Notes: generated from the letters alone by a model not told the origin. A stretch of DNA of 64,000 nt from Sympetrum striolatum (GCA_947579665.1 CANPUZ010000054.1:372001-436000), one strand, 5' to 3'; positions 1-12,984 are shown, counted from the stretch's first letter. Numbers and translations are program-made.

Positions 1-110
1 TATTAATTCCATTAATTTTGTACGGGTGATTTGGACGTAATTTTTTCTTTTCGAAGAAATTAACTACGGAACATAAACATATTTGAGAGGACTATATTTC
101 GTTAATATTC
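1..110 (-). pseudogene. LINE reverse-transcriptase fragment, cut by the window edge
   Basis: Minus-strand reading corresponds to the upstream edge of the LINE tail seen whole in the other units (compare 6263-6380). Only the piece around the PYKING-like motif and the residues before it is inside the window; the rest presumably lies to the left. Non-functional. Confidence 0.6.
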
Positions 111-144
111 CATGCCTTTAGTGTTTTTGTAAGATAAATATTGA

Positions 145-418
145 ATTTCTTCTCGATGCGTGTTGATATTTTGATGGAGGGACCCTCAGCCGCGGTCAAA
201 GGCTATCTTGTGAATGAGCTATTTCTTTCGCTGTACGTCTAAGCATCTCATTTGGGCAATGACCTCTCTTAATTAACATACCAAGAAGCCTATACGCTTT
301 AAAGGAGCGTAAAATTTTAAATTCACTTAGTTAAAGATAGTAATTTAAAATTCACGCACACCTTATTAAATACCTATTCTTTTTTTCTATTCTCTAAAGA
401 AGGATGAAAGTATTTTAC
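145..418 (+). repeat. Internal ~0.27 kb direct repeat, type 1, copy A
   Basis: Within each unit a ~270 bp block occurs twice. Both types carry the core gccgcggtcaaaggctatct, then a block ending ctacgctttaaaggagc and a tail cctattcttttttctattc. This is the type-1 member (core beginning at about 190), close to the LINE tail. It has no long open frame and matches no element I recognise. Confidence 0.85.
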
Positions 419-2084
419 GAAGGCTTTGCTTTTGGGAAAACTGATTCGACTTGAAAAAATAATCAAATTCTATGAAGGCCCTTTCGAGCTGTTTATATAA
501 TTAGGAACTTTTTAATGGCATTTAAAATGAAAGTTGCTTTACCTATAAGCATCAGCATACACAAATTGCAAGGAGCACCATGCATAGCTTTGCAAAATTC
601 AGGATAATTCCATTCAGTAAGGAAGAGCACTTGAAGAAAGGTTAATCATTATATATTCAGTTATAGTTAAGCTGCAAATTCACTTAAAAAATAGGATAGG
701 CCGGCAATATAAATATGAAACGTATTTATAATCATGATGCAATCACAGATTTAATTTCTATGCATGCAAATTAAGAAGCAAGAGTACGTAAGAAGAAGAG
801 AGTATGAGTACTTAATTGCGCAATAATTTATAGCTCGATCATAGGGTTAATTTCCCTTAGGAATCTTAAGCAGAGATTTAAAGACTACGATATAACTTAG
901 TTCTCTTGAAATTATGAATACGTGTACTATAACTATAAATTGTGCACATATGCACATAGTCTACGCTTCGTTTAAAGTTAATTATGTGTCATGGTGATAC
1001 GTTTTTGTAATCGCAGCGTAAACAATATTTAACTAAAATATGAAAGAGTCTCCCAGAAGGTATTGCCTACTAGACAACGGATTCCTGATATTGTCAGCGA
1101 TACAGCAGGTAAGACGTCGAGAGACCATTTCAATATTTTTCATTTGTTATGAACACCATAGCGATTCCGGAGACTTATCACCTCGTATCAACGTGGTAAT
1201 ATAATTGAGAAACAATGGAATAACATGCATCACCAAGTCAATCATTCATTCCATGATACTCGATCATTAAAGGAGTAAAGAAGAAGCTCAGAGAACTGTT
1301 GTTCACACCCCGTGCCACACGCCGAAAGGCAGCTTGATGGGTTATAAGATAGGTGAAGATTAAATGATGTCAGAATGTAAAATTTAAGACGCCAAAAAGG
1401 ATGGAAGAACAGAACAGATTATTCGACAAATAGTCGTCCTCATAAGTGTGCTGATTAGTAACAGACAGGTGAATTTCTGAAATTCTCCTGGGGATAATAT
1501 GATTTCAATAAATCGTGCGAAAATTTCCGTTGATGAAACGTTCGAGAAAATATCAGAAATATAAGATAATGATTTTAATATATAAATTTAAAACAATAAT
1601 TGGAGTCCCTTTCTTTACCTACTTGGAATCTTAAGAAGAACATACTAAATGTCTTATTATCAATGTCAAGTAATGTTAAGTTTTTATTGCAGCTTCCGAA
1701 TTTTTCTACGTAATTTTAAAGCTGGTATAGTTAGCTTCAGGAATGGCCGGTGGTATATATATTTCGTTCTATGTTCAATGCTTAGGAAGATAATAGAAGA
1801 TAGAATCGTATAGAAGTTAATTTTCCTCAAAATTAATTCCCCTTTACTTGACATAATATATAGAAGATTTTCCGTTGCTACCCGTTTCTGACGCTTCCAT
1901 GATATTTCAAATATTCTATAAATACAGGTATTCTTATGTTTGTGAGCTCGATTCTTCACAGTATATCGTTCATAGCTGCAGTTACTAATATCTCATCAAA
2001 TTTTTCCCTCTTCATTTAATCTATCACTTTTCTTAACATTAATATGGAGTAGGTATATTTTCTCAATGTGTTCTTCCAGAGAAC

Positions 2085-2285
2085 TGGGGACTCAACAATC
2101 GCCTTGATCGTCATGGGGATGGGTTGTTTACGACCTCAAAATTTCGATAAAATATTCACGCAATTTATCAAAATGTGTGCAAATTAGAATCCAAAACGAT
2201 ATTCCGCGACCTAATTAAGAATTCTTATTCTATTTACCTTCTTTTAGTGATTGATTTGACTTCCTACGACAAATATTTCTAATTT
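2085..2285 (-). repeat. Dispersed ~200 bp repeat inside macrosatellite unit A
   Basis: In reverse complement it runs from a cttaattaggtcgcgg-like block to a terminal block reading gttgtttacgacc on the plus strand, followed upstream by aatcgccttgatcgtcatgg. The terminal block corresponds to 'taaacaa..ccctgacgac.gat.cattgttgaatcc' copies at 43715-43770 and 44330-44375. It shows that the array unit absorbed a family also scattered outside the array. Confidence 0.6.
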
Positions 2286-3569
2286 AATTTTGCATAAATA
2301 ATTTCATTATTGATATAAATAATCATATTACATACATCGCAGTTCTTGGCTCACTATACCATGTAGATATTAATCGAAATGTAAAAAATCAGTCAAATAT
2401 AACGAATTTATGTCTTTGGTAATCGACTTGACCTAATGCCATTTAGGAGCCAATGTGTAAGAACTCTAAATGATCGAAAAATAGACCGATACCTTAGAAG
2501 CGGGATTAGGTTTAAATGGGTTTCCTTTTCATTTAAATCCTATACCTAACTATATGTCGACATAATAATCAAAACTTATGAAAAACACATTGAGAGAAGG
2601 CGATAGCAAAAGCGAAAGACGAATCTAAGGGAGAGAGGACCTTTTCTGGAGTAGTTATAATATTTGATTGCTATTATATATGATAGATGTGTACTAGAAT
2701 ATTTAAACTGACGGATGAAGGGGTTGGATGATTCTATTTCAATAGCTGATGCAGTAATAGCACTTATTTTTGTTAGCAAGAATTCATAGCAAATTCCTAT
2801 TCGTACATTTTATAACATAATATTGCAATATATACATTCCCATTGAGTGATTACAGAAACTTGTATAAGATTTCAGGTAATTAGAAATTGGAAGAAATTA
2901 AACATTAGAATAAAAACTAATTAGGGTAAAAATTGATAGAACTGACTGGAAGCAGAATTTCGAAACCAAGTCGTTAGCATGGAGCTCAAAGGAAAATAAA
3001 GTAGTCTCTGTGGCTCGCGAATAATTGATAACTCGGGAATATTGCGAATATTATATAGGAATAGAAAAATTCCATTTACAGAGATTCCAGAAGCTCAAAT
3101 GATAATCCCATGCTAGATCTAAAAACCTAATACATATTTATTAGAAAAATATTTCCTTTGTATCCAAAAAATCCTTATTTAAAGGAGATTGGAAGCAATA
3201 TCTTTATAGAGGGAATTTTAAACGATGGGGTTATTGCTGGAAGTTGTGCCAAAACATTTTCGCTAACTGATTGCAGATGCGGAGGTTTAAAATGAAATAA
3301 TTGAGAATGATCTCGTATATTCCCGGCATAGGTGATGCAAGAAGTTCTCTTGACTTGAATCGCAGCTTAAAAAAGAACATTACGAATCATTAGCTCAATT
3401 ACATCATACACATCTTATTACCTGATACTACAGTAATGTTCGAATACTGTTGTAACGAATTTAAAATGTTTCTTTAAGAGTTACAGCATTAAGTTCTCTA
3501 AGAGTACATTACAGATATGTCTGGTAGAGATTATTTTAGAGCAGAAATTTGCGGCGTACGTAACGATAT

Positions 3570-3846
3570 TGGCGATGAATTTCTCCTCATGCGTGTTGGT
3601 GGAGGGACCAACTGCCGCGGTCAAAGGCTATCTTGTGAATGAGCTATTTCTGTCGCTGTTCGTCAAAGCATCTCTTTTGGGCAAAGATCTCTCTTAATTA
3701 ATCTACCAAGAGGCCTCTACGCTTTAAAGGAGCACGAACGGATTATCACGACTAATTCAATTCCCTTCGTTTAAGTTTGTAATTTAAAATTCACGCGCAC
3801 TTTATTAAATACCTATTCTTTTTTCTATTCTCTGAAGAAGGATGAT
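3570..3846 (+). repeat. Internal ~0.27 kb direct repeat, type 2, copy A
   Basis: This is the type-2 member, about 3.4 kb downstream of type 1 in copy A and about 3.75 kb in B and C. It differs from type 1 by 'caac' before the core and by an extra acgaacggattatc block after it. Type-2 members resemble each other across A, B and C more than they resemble type 1, so the duplication predates the tandem amplification. Confidence 0.85.
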
Positions 3847-5254
3847 GATATGTCCTATTCATAAAAATGTGCTCTCCACACAAAATAGTTTTCATATGAG
3901 TTGTATCCATATTTGTACGTTAAACAATGTTTTCAGCAAAATCCTTTTACATGCGGCGTTTCCTTTGAAGAATATGATAAGTGAGAAACCGAGAGAAGGT
4001 TCTGCGGAGATAACGGTCAAATTCCTTCAAAATTTATTTATTTTTTTAACAGATTTCCATTCTATGTTTTTAAAGAAGCCCAGTTCTAATTTATCTCTTT
4101 GTTTAAACCTCCCTGGTTTATTTCAGCTTTGAAAAATATTAAAAAATGCTTGGCGGAACTGGAAAATTAGAATTGTAGATCCTTTATAATCATGGAAGGG
4201 GACTTGAAAGAATATGGATATAGAATGTTTATTTGGTATCCAGTGACAATCTCACTAATTATATATTTAATCCAATGGAATCGAATCTAACTAATAATAT
4301 ATCGAATATCATATGAATCGAATCTTATCAATCAATCTACGATGCAAAAGACATCGCATTACACTATCCACCAGTCAATTGTGCATTTTTAAGAAAAACA
4401 TTTTACAAGATTATTTGTTGCAATCCAAGCCAATGATAATGAGTAATATTTCATAAACATTATTCTTGATAAATATATTATATAATTATAGGGACAGTAT
4501 TTAATCTAGAAGGCAATGAATACTCAGATTCAGTATGTACACGTAAATAAATGTCAGAATTTAAAAAATATATTAAACGTTTCGTTATGTACTACAGTAG
4601 AGTTCACAACTTAAAATGAGACATTCCAATAATAAGAGAACAATGAATGAAAGGGACGAGAAAATAAGTAAAATAGCCATCGTTCTGCTTGAAAACGGCG
4701 TCATCGATTTATATGACATTACATTACAGCTTACATAAATATCTAATATGTATGTTAGTTAGTAAAATAATTACATTTTTTATGGTAACACCATTTCATT
4801 AATAACAGTAAATTACAACTAATGACATGTGTTAAATAATAGGCATACACAATAGACTGTTCTATATATAAATAGATGTCCATGAATTAGATCCCTTCAA
4901 CATAAATTACTTTTAAATCTTAGCTTAGCTAAGAATGCTCAATATTATTTACCCCAATATTACATTTTAAGAGTGAATGAATTGTTGAAGCGGGGTGTCT
5001 AAAATATGCTGAAAAGGATTAACTTTCGCCGCATCATTAGTTAAATTAATCGCAGAGCCTTAGAAACACTTTATATTAGAAGGAGCTCATGATGAACGGG
5101 GACGTTGCAGGGCAATCAACTCTGAGTGTCCATTGGGAAAGACGGCTTTCACGAGCTCTTCCATGGCAATATTAAAGGAAAGGAAAGGCCGTAAAGAGAG
5201 ATGCTAACGGAGAAGAAAACCAAAGCATTAAGTGTCTGCGATACGTGAATTCTC

Positions 5255-5280
5255 TCCTGAAAGGCAATTCCCTTTCAGGA
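5255..5280. repeat. Perfect 10 bp inverted repeat in copy A
   Basis: tcctgaaagg and cctttcagga are exact reverse complements separated by six bases (caattc). In copy B the left arm is altered (tcctgacaga), so the hairpin is not conserved between units. It lies in a more GC-balanced patch (5085-5350) of the unit. Confidence 0.7.
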
Positions 5281-5699
5281 TTCTATCCGACGCTCCTTAC
5301 GTGTGTTAACTGTAACAACAGATGATGAGATCTACACAAGGACGTCACTCACTCAATATGGAATTTGTCAATTCTCAAAGCATTTTTCGATGGCGTTAAA
5401 CGATAGGTGTAGTAAATGGAAAATATTATCTCTTTTTAGTTTGTGTGACATATATATATATTAAATCGTGTTCAAAATTAATATGAATTAGATTTTTATA
5501 CATAGAAATAGAAAAGCAATGAATCCGTCCTCATAGCATTTTTCATTTAACGGCAGAAGTAGTTAATGGAAAATAGTATTTCTCTTTCATTTTGTGACTC
5601 TATCTCCCATATTTCTATTTGGGCATCATAAGTTAATTAAGTAGATACATAGAAAATCGATTCAAAAGTACATCTACATTAATACCCTACAAGCCGCCT

Positions 5700-6400
5700 T
5701 TAGGCGTGTGGCAGAGGGTGTAAACACCAGTTGAATCTAAACTTCTTCCTTAATCGGTTATTGTTGCATATCGTTCGCGGAAAGAATGAATTTTTAAAAC
5801 GATTCGTCCTAGCATCTATTTCTCTTAACTTCACTATCGGATCTGTAGCAGGGGGAAAACCGATTGTTTCTTCCGAAAATGTAGTTCCCCTGAATTTATT
5901 AAGCAATCGCAGCTTCCAATCGCCTTTCTTTCAAGGATTCCCAACCTACGTCTGAGAGCATTTCTGTAACGTTTGCTTTTTTATCGTAGCATTTCTTAAC
6001 AGAACGAACCGCTTTACGCTGCACTTTCTCGAGTTCGCGAGTACACGTTTCATCCGCCATATACTTGCCGCATATTCCAGAAGGGGTCTGACCAAGGTAA
6101 AATAACATCACTCTCTCACCTTTTCATCGCATTTACCGACAATACGCTTTAAAAATCCAAGCCTTTTACTTGATTTGCCGCAGATTTTTCGAATATGCGT
6201 GCTCCAATTTAAGTTATTAGTAATGTTGATCCCGAGACATTCAACTGAATCTACAACTTTTATATTAATTCCATTAATTTTGTACGGGTGATTTGGACGC
6301 ATTTTTTTCTTTTCGAAGAAATTAACTACGGAACATAAACATTTTTGAGAGGACTATAATTTCGTTAATATTCCATGCCTTTAGTGTTTCTGTAATATAA
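5700..6400 (-). pseudogene. 3' end of a non-LTR retrotransposon (jockey/CR1-type ORF2 C-terminus)
   Basis: Reading right to left, the minus strand first gives a segment with NHPYKINGINIKVVDSVECL followed by GINITNNLNWSTHI, the region after the polymerase palm in LINE reverse transcriptases (usual form: VDS.KYLG..I...L.W..HI). One frame change at about 6110 leads to LEKVQRKAVRSVKKCYD and MLSDVGWESLKERR, the typical C-terminal block. A further change near 5900 leads to NSFFPRTI, usual close to the ORF2 end. The N-terminal endonuclease and the catalytic FADD box are absent. At least two frame changes make it a dead fragment. The same breaks recur in copy B, so it was broken before the unit was amplified. 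Confidence 0.8.
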
Positions 6401-6407
6401 ATATTGA

Positions 6408-6682
6408 ATTTTTCCTCGATGCGTGTTGATATTCTGATGGAGGGACCCTCAGCCGCGGTCAAAGGCTATCTTGTGATAAGTTATTTCTTTCGCTGTTCGT
6501 CAAAGCAACTCATTTGGGCAAAGATCTCTCTTAATAAATCTACCAAGAAGCCTCTACGCTTTAAAGGAGCACGAACGGATTATCCCAACTAATTCAATTC
6601 CCTTAGTTAAAGATATTAATTTAAAATACACGCACACCTTATTAAATACCTATTCTTTTTTTCTATTCTCTGAAGAAGGATG
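6408..6682 (+). repeat. Internal ~0.27 kb direct repeat, type 1, copy B
   Basis: Type-1 position in copy B. Its 3' half reads acgaacggattatccc, which in copy A is found only in the type-2 member. That looks like conversion of type 1 by type 2 in this unit. The start and core remain type-1-like (gggaccctcagccgcggtca). Confidence 0.85.
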
Positions 6683-7765
6683 AAAGGATTTTAACGAAGG
6701 CTTTGCTTTTGGGAAAACTGATAGGATTTGAAAAATTAATCAAATTCTATGAAGGCCCTTTCGAGCTGTTTATATAAATATTAAAATTTTAATCGTATTT
6801 AAAATGAAAGTTGCTATACCTATAAGCATCAGCATACACAAATTGCAAGGAGCACCATGCATAGCTTTGCAAAATTCAGGATTAATTACAATCAGAAAGG
6901 AATAGCACTTGAAGAAAGGTTAATCATTATATATTCAGTTATAGTTAAGTTGTAAATTCACTTAGAATAGGATAGGTCGGTAACATAAGTCTGAAACGTA
7001 TTAATAATCATGATGCAATTACAGATTTAATTTCTGTGCATGCAATTTAAGAAGGAAGAGAGAGTACGTAGGTTTTTAGGTTCTCAATTGCACAATAATT
7101 TATCGCTCGATCTTAGGGTTAATTTCCCTTAGGAATCTTAAGCAGGGATTTAAAGACTACGATATTAATTAGTTCTCTTGAAATTATGAATACGTGTACT
7201 ATAACTATAAATTGTGCACATTTGCGCATAGTCTTCGCTGCGTTTAAAGTTAATTATGTGTCATGGTGATACGTTTTTCTAATCGCAGTGTATACAATAT
7301 TTAACTAAAATGTGAAAGAGTCTCCCAGAAGGTATTGCCTACTAGACAACGGAATCCTGATATTGTCAGCGATACAGCCGGTAAGACGTCGAGAGACCAT
7401 TTTATTGTTTTGAATTTGTTATGAACACCTTAGCGATTCCGGAGACTTATCACCTCGTATCATCGTGGTAATATAATTGAGAAACAATGGAATAACGTGT
7501 ATCACCAAGTCAATCAATCATTCCATGATACTCGATCATTAAAGGAGTAAAGAATAAGCTCAGAGAACTGGTGTTCACACCCCGTGCCACACGCCGAAAG
7601 GCCGCTTGCTGGGTTTTATGATAGGTGAAGATAAAATGATCTCAGTATGTAAAATGTAAGACGCTAAAAAGGATGGAAGAACAGAACAGATTATTCGATA
7701 AATAGTCGTCCTCATAAGTGTGCTGATTAGTAACAGACAGGTTAATTTCTGAAATTCCCCTGGGG

Positions 7766-8098
7766 AACCTTTTCGTTGATTAACTTGTGGTGGAGTCCTT
7801 CAATTCTCTGCAGCACTCAACTGATATCTAATTCTCTCTCTGTTCCCTTTACTGTCAACTTAATGCCCTATTCCTTTTTCTAACTTCCATTTGCCCGCAA
7901 TTCCTCTCAAAGTGATTAACCCGCATTCTACCGCTGCAATACCATACTTACGAGCGACTATCCCTTTACCTGTATAGAAGGCGGTGCTCAGGTATTTTCA
8001 TATTTGAATGCTTGTAAAAGGTGGAAAATATTCCAAATTTATCTAAAATGCACGCACAAAAGATTAATTATGGAAAACAGTATGTTCTGAAGAAAAAA
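7766..8098. other. ~330 bp segment present in units B and C, absent from A
   Basis: Between cccctgggga and atatgatttcaataaatcg, unit B has about 333 bp that A lacks (junction near 1495). The segment begins aaccttttcgttgatt and is pyrimidine-rich in its first half. No terminal inverted repeats or target duplication are evident at its edges, so deletion from A is likelier than insertion into B and C. No gene is seen in it. Confidence 0.8.
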
Positions 8099-8647
8099 TA
8101 TGATTTCAATAAATCGAGCGAAAATTTCCGATTTAAATATATAAATATAAAACAATAATTTGAGTGCCTCTCTTTACCTACTTGGAATCTTAAGAAGAAC
8201 ATACTAAATGTCTTAATATCAATGTCAAGTAATATTTAGTTTTTATTGCAGCTTCCATATTTTTCTACGTAATTTTAAAGCTGGTATAGTTAGCTTCAGG
8301 AATGGCCGTTAGGTATATATATTTCGTTCTATGTTCAATTCTTAGGAAGATAATAGATGGTAGAATCGTATAGAAGTTAATTTTCCTCAAAATTAAATCA
8401 CCTTTACTTGACATAAGATATAGAAGACTTTCCGTTGCTACCCGTTTCTGACGCTTCCATGATATTTCAAATCTTCTATAAATACAGGTATTCTTATGTT
8501 TGTGAGCTCGGTTCGTCATTGTATATCGTTCATAGCTGCAGTTACTAATATCTCCTTAAATTTCTCCCTCTTAATATAATCTATCACTTTTTCTTAACAT
8601 TCATTTGAATTAGGCATATTTTCTCAATGTGTTCTTACGGTTAAATA

Positions 8648-8852
8648 CATGAGCTGGGGACTCAACAATCGCCTTGATCGTTATGGGGATGGGTTGTTTA
8701 CGACCTCAAAATTTCGATCAAATATTTTCGCAATTTATCAAAATGTGCGCAATTTCGAATCGAAAACAATATTCCGTGACATAATTAAGAATCCTCATTC
8801 TATTTTCCTTCTTTTAGTGATTGATTTGACTTCCTACGACAAATATTTCTAA
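8648..8852 (-). repeat. Dispersed ~200 bp repeat inside unit B
   Basis: Equivalent of 2085-2285. An open frame of 67 codons runs across it on the plus strand, but the frame is not kept in units A or C, so I do not regard it as coding. Confidence 0.6.
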
Positions 8853-10174
8853 TTTAAATTTGAATAAATTATTTCATTATTGATATAAATAATCATATTA
8901 CATACATCGCAATTCTTGGCTCACTATACCATGTAGATATTAATCAAAATGTAAAAAAATCAGTCAAATATTACGAAATTAGATCTTTGGTAATCGACTT
9001 GACCTCATACCATTTAGGAGCCGATGGGTAAGAACTCTAAATGATCGAAAAATAGACCGATACCTTAGTAGCGGGATTAGGTTAAAATGGGTTTCTCTTC
9101 CATTCAACTCCTATACCTAACTATATGACGACATAATAATCAAAATATATGAAAAACACAATGAGAGAAGGCGATATCAAAAGCGAAAGACGAATCTAAG
9201 GGAGAGAGGACCTTTTGAAGGTAGTTTTAATATTTGATTGCTAGTGTAAATAAAGGATGTGTACTAGAATATTTAAACTGACGGATGAAGGGGTTGGATG
9301 ATTATATATTTCAATAGCTGATGCAGGTATAGCACTCATTTTTGTTAGCAAGAATTCATAGCAAATTCCTTTTTCGTACATTTTATAACATAATATTGCA
9401 ATACATACATTCCCATTGAGTGATTACAGAAACTTGTATAAGATTTCAGGTAATTAGAAATTGGAAGAAATTAAACATTAGAATAAAAACTAATCAGGTT
9501 AAAAATTGATAGAAATGACTGGAAGCAGAATTTCGAAACCAAGTCGTTAGCATGGAGCTCAAAGGAAAATAAAGTAGTCTCTGTTGCTCGTGAATAATTG
9601 ATAACTCGGGAATATTGCGAATATTATATAGGAATAGAAAAATTCCATTTACAGAGATTCCAGAATTTCAAATAAAAATCCCATGCTTCGATAATACTTT
9701 AGCCGCTTTTCCGAGATCAAGAAACCCTTATACATCTTTCTTAGAAAAATAATTCCGATGTATCCATTACAATTCGTTATTTAAAGGAGATTGGAAGCAA
9801 TATCTTTATAGAGGGAACTGAAAACGATGGGGTTATCGCTGGAAGTTGTGCCAAAACATTTTCGCTAACTGATTGCAGATGCGGAGGTTTAAAATGAAAT
9901 AATTGAGAATGATCTCGTATATTCCCGGCATAGCTGATGCAAGAAGTTCTCTTGACTTGAATCGCAGCTTAAAAACAGAACATTACGAAACATTAGCTCA
10001 GTTACATCTTACACATCTTATTACCTGATACTACAGTAATGTTCGAATACTGTAGTAACGAATTTAAAATATGTTTCTTTAAGAGTTACAGCATTAAGTT
10101 CTCTAAGAATACATTACAGATATGTCTGGTAGAGATGATTTTAGAGCAGAAATTTGCGGCGTACATAACGATAT

Positions 10175-10440
10175 TCGTAATGAAATTCATCCTCGACGCG
10201 TATTGATGGAGGGCCCAACAGCCGCGGTCAAAGGCTATCTTGTGAATGAGCTATTTCTGTCGCTGTTCGTCAAAGCATCTCATTTGGGCAAAGATCTCTC
10301 TGAAGCCTCTACGCTTTAAAGGAGCACGAACGGATTATCCCGACTAATTCAATTCCCTTCGTTTAAGTTTGTTATTTAAAATTCACGCGCACCTTCTTAA
10401 ATACCTATTCTTTTTTTCTATTCTCTGAAGAAGGATGATG
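10175..10440 (+). repeat. Internal ~0.27 kb direct repeat, type 2, copy B
   Basis: Type-2 position in copy B. It lacks about 15-20 bp (the ttaattaatctaccaag part) present in the other members, so it jumps from gatctctc directly to tgaagcctctacg. Confidence 0.85.
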
Positions 10441-12254
10441 ATATGTCCTATTCATAAAAATGCGCTCTCCATACAAAATAGTTTTCATATGAGTTGTATC
10501 CATATTTGTACGTTAAACAATGTTTTCAGCAAAATCCTTTTACATGCGGCGTTTCCTTTGAAGGATATGATAAGTGAGAAACCGAGAGAAGGTTTTGCGG
10601 AAAAAATGGTCAAATTCCATCCAAATTTATTTTTATCTTTTACGGATTTTCATTCTATGTTCTCAAAGAAGCCCAGTTCTCTTTAATCACTTCGTTTTAG
10701 ACACCCTGGTTTATATTGGCTTCAGAAAATATTAAAAAATGTTTTGAGGAACTGGAAAATTAGAATTATAGATCCATTATAAGCGCAGAAGGTGAATTGA
10801 AAGAATTTGGATTTAGAATTTTTATTTGGTATCCAGTGACAATGTGACTACTAATATATAATGAATCGAATCTTATCAATTAATCTACAATGCAAAAGAC
10901 GTTTAATTAAACTATCCACTAGTCAATGGTGCATTTTTAAGAAAAAGATTCTACCGGAATACAACTTGAAACTAATTGTTACAATCCAAGCAAATGAAAG
11001 TGAGTAATATTCCAGAAACATTATTCCTTATAAAAACATTAAATAATATTAGGGACGCTATTTAATCTAGAGGGCAATGATAATTCAGATTCAGTATGTA
11101 CACGTAAATTATACTCAGATGTTAAAAAATATATAACAAGTTTTGTTATGCACTACAGGAGAGTTCACAACTTAAAAGAAACAAATCCAATAATAACAGA
11201 ACAATGAATGAAAGGGACGAGAAAATAAGTAAAATAGCCATCGTTCTGCTTGAAAATGTTAATGGCTTCATCGATTTATATGACATTACATTACAGCTTA
11301 CATAAATATCCAATATATATATGTTAGTTAGTAAAATAATTCAATTTTTATGGTAAGTCCTTTTCAATAATAGCAGTAAAATACAACAGATGACATGTGT
11401 TAAATAATACACATACACAATAGACTGCTCTATATATAAATAGATTTACAGGCATTAGATCGCATTCGACATAAATTACTTTTAATTCATAGCTTAACTA
11501 AGAATGCTCAATGTTATTTACCCCAATATTACATTTTAAGAGTGAATGAATTGTTGAAGCGGCGTGTCTATAATATGCTGAAAAGGATTAACTTTCGCCG
11601 CATCATTAGTTCAATTAATCGTCAAATCGCAGAGCCTTAGAAACAGTTTATATTAGAAGGAGCTCATGATGAACGGGGACGTTGCAAGGCAATCAACTCT
11701 GAGTGTCCATTGGTAAAGACGGATTTCACAAGCTCTTCCATGGCAATATTAAAGGAAAGGAAAGGCCGTCAAGAGAGATGCTAACGGAGAAGAAAACCAA
11801 AGCATTAAGTGTCTACGATACGTGAATTCTCTCCTGACAGAACATTCCCTTTCAGGATTCTATCCGACGCTCCTTACGTGTGTTAACTGTAACAACAGAT
11901 GATGAGATCTACACAAGGACGTCACTCATTTATTACGGAATTTTTCAATCCCAACAGCGTTTATCGATGGCGATAAACGGCAGGTGTAGTTAATGGAAAA
12001 TTGTATCTCTTTTTAGCTTGTGTGACATATATATATTAAATCGTGTTCAAAATTAATATGAATTTGATTTTTATACATAGAAATAGAAAAGCAATGAATC
12101 CGTCCTCATAGCATTTTTCATTTAACGGCAGAAGTAGTTAATGGAAAATAGTATTTCTCTTTCGTTTTTGTGACTCTATCTCCCATATTTCTATTTGGGC
12201 ATCATAAGTTAATTAAGTAGATACATAGAAAATCGATTCAAACGTACATCTACA

Positions 12255-12970
12255 TTAATTCCCTACAAGCCGCCTTTCGGCATGTGGCAGGGGGTGTAAA
12301 CACCAGTTGAATCTAAACTTCTTCCTTAATCGGTTATTGTTGCATATCGTTCGCGGAAAGAATGAATTTTTAAAACGATTCGTCCTAGCATCTATTTCTC
12401 TTAACTTCACTATCGGATCGGTAGCAGGGGGGATACCGATTATATCTTCCGAAAATGTAGTTTCCCTGAATTTATTAAGCAATCGCAGCTTCCAATCGCC
12501 TTTCTTTCAAGGATTCCCAACCTACGTCCGAGAGCATTTTTGAAACGCTTGCTTTTTTATCGTAGCATTTCTTAACAAAACGAACCGCTTTACGCTGCAC
12601 TTTCGCGAGTTCGCTGGCACACGTTTCATCCGCCATATACTTGCCGCATATTCCAGAAGGGGTCTGACCAAGGTAAAATAACATCACTCTCTCACCTTTT
12701 CATCGCATTTACCGACAATACGCTTTACAAAGCCAAGCCTTTTACTTGATTTGCCGCAGATTTTTAGAATATGCGTGCTTTAATTTAAGTTATTAGTAAT
12801 GTTGATCCCGGGACATTCAACTGAATCTACTACTTTTATATTAATTCCATTAATTTTGTACGGGTGATTTGGACGCAATTTTTTCTTTTCGAAGAAATTA
12901 ACTACGGAACATAAACATATTTGAGAGGACTATATTTCGTTAATATTCCATGCCTTTAGTGTTTCTGTAA
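12255..12970 (-). pseudogene. 3' end of a non-LTR retrotransposon, copy B of the array unit
   Basis: Same LINE tail as at 5700-6400, with the same frame changes. It has decayed further: in the LNWSTHI block the Trp codon has become a stop (12780 region), and VECLG reads as VECPG. The VQRKAVRFVKKCYDKKASV and GWESLKERR motifs remain readable at 12687-12475, and NSFFPRTI at about 12400-12350. No start or upstream domains. Confidence 0.8.
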
Positions 12971-12984
12971 TATAAATATTGAAT

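Larger units (their letters stand above)
1..6262. repeat. Macrosatellite unit, copy A (left part may continue outside window)
   Basis: First of three tandem copies of a ~6.6 kb unit. The sequence at 1 (tattaattccattaatttt) recurs at 6263 and 12839, and the intervening DNA aligns line by line with a few differences per 60 bases. Copy A is 6,262 bp because it lacks about 330 bp near 1495 that B and C carry. It also has roughly 45 bp near 1540-1590 that B and C lack. The unit holds a minus-strand LINE tail, two copies of a ~0.27 kb direct repeat and one dispersed ~200 bp repeat. The rest of the unit is AT-rich DNA in which I see no gene. The start point of a unit is arbitrary and was set to window base 1. 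Confidence 0.95.
6263..12838. repeat. Macrosatellite unit, copy B
   Basis: Second tandem copy, 6,576 bp, complete. It aligns with copy A from end to end and with copy C over C's length. Differences from A include the extra segment at 7766-8098. The stretch around 9660-9780 (aatttcaaataaaaatccc onward) differs clearly from A and C, which agree with each other there. Apart from the LINE tail at 12255-12970 and the repeats listed separately, no coding region is supported. Confidence 0.95.

Noticed and set aside
3842..10686. Related 96- and 83-codon frames in units A and B (MMICPIHKN...)
   Set aside because: Differences between the two are mostly amino-acid changing, the C-termini diverge, and unit C is cut off inside the frame. 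It reads as neutral sequence in a recent duplication.
5731..12543. Plus-strand frames at 5731-5955 and 12307-12543
   Set aside because: They lie exactly opposite the LINE C-terminal segment on the minus strand, which explains both their openness and their mutual similarity.
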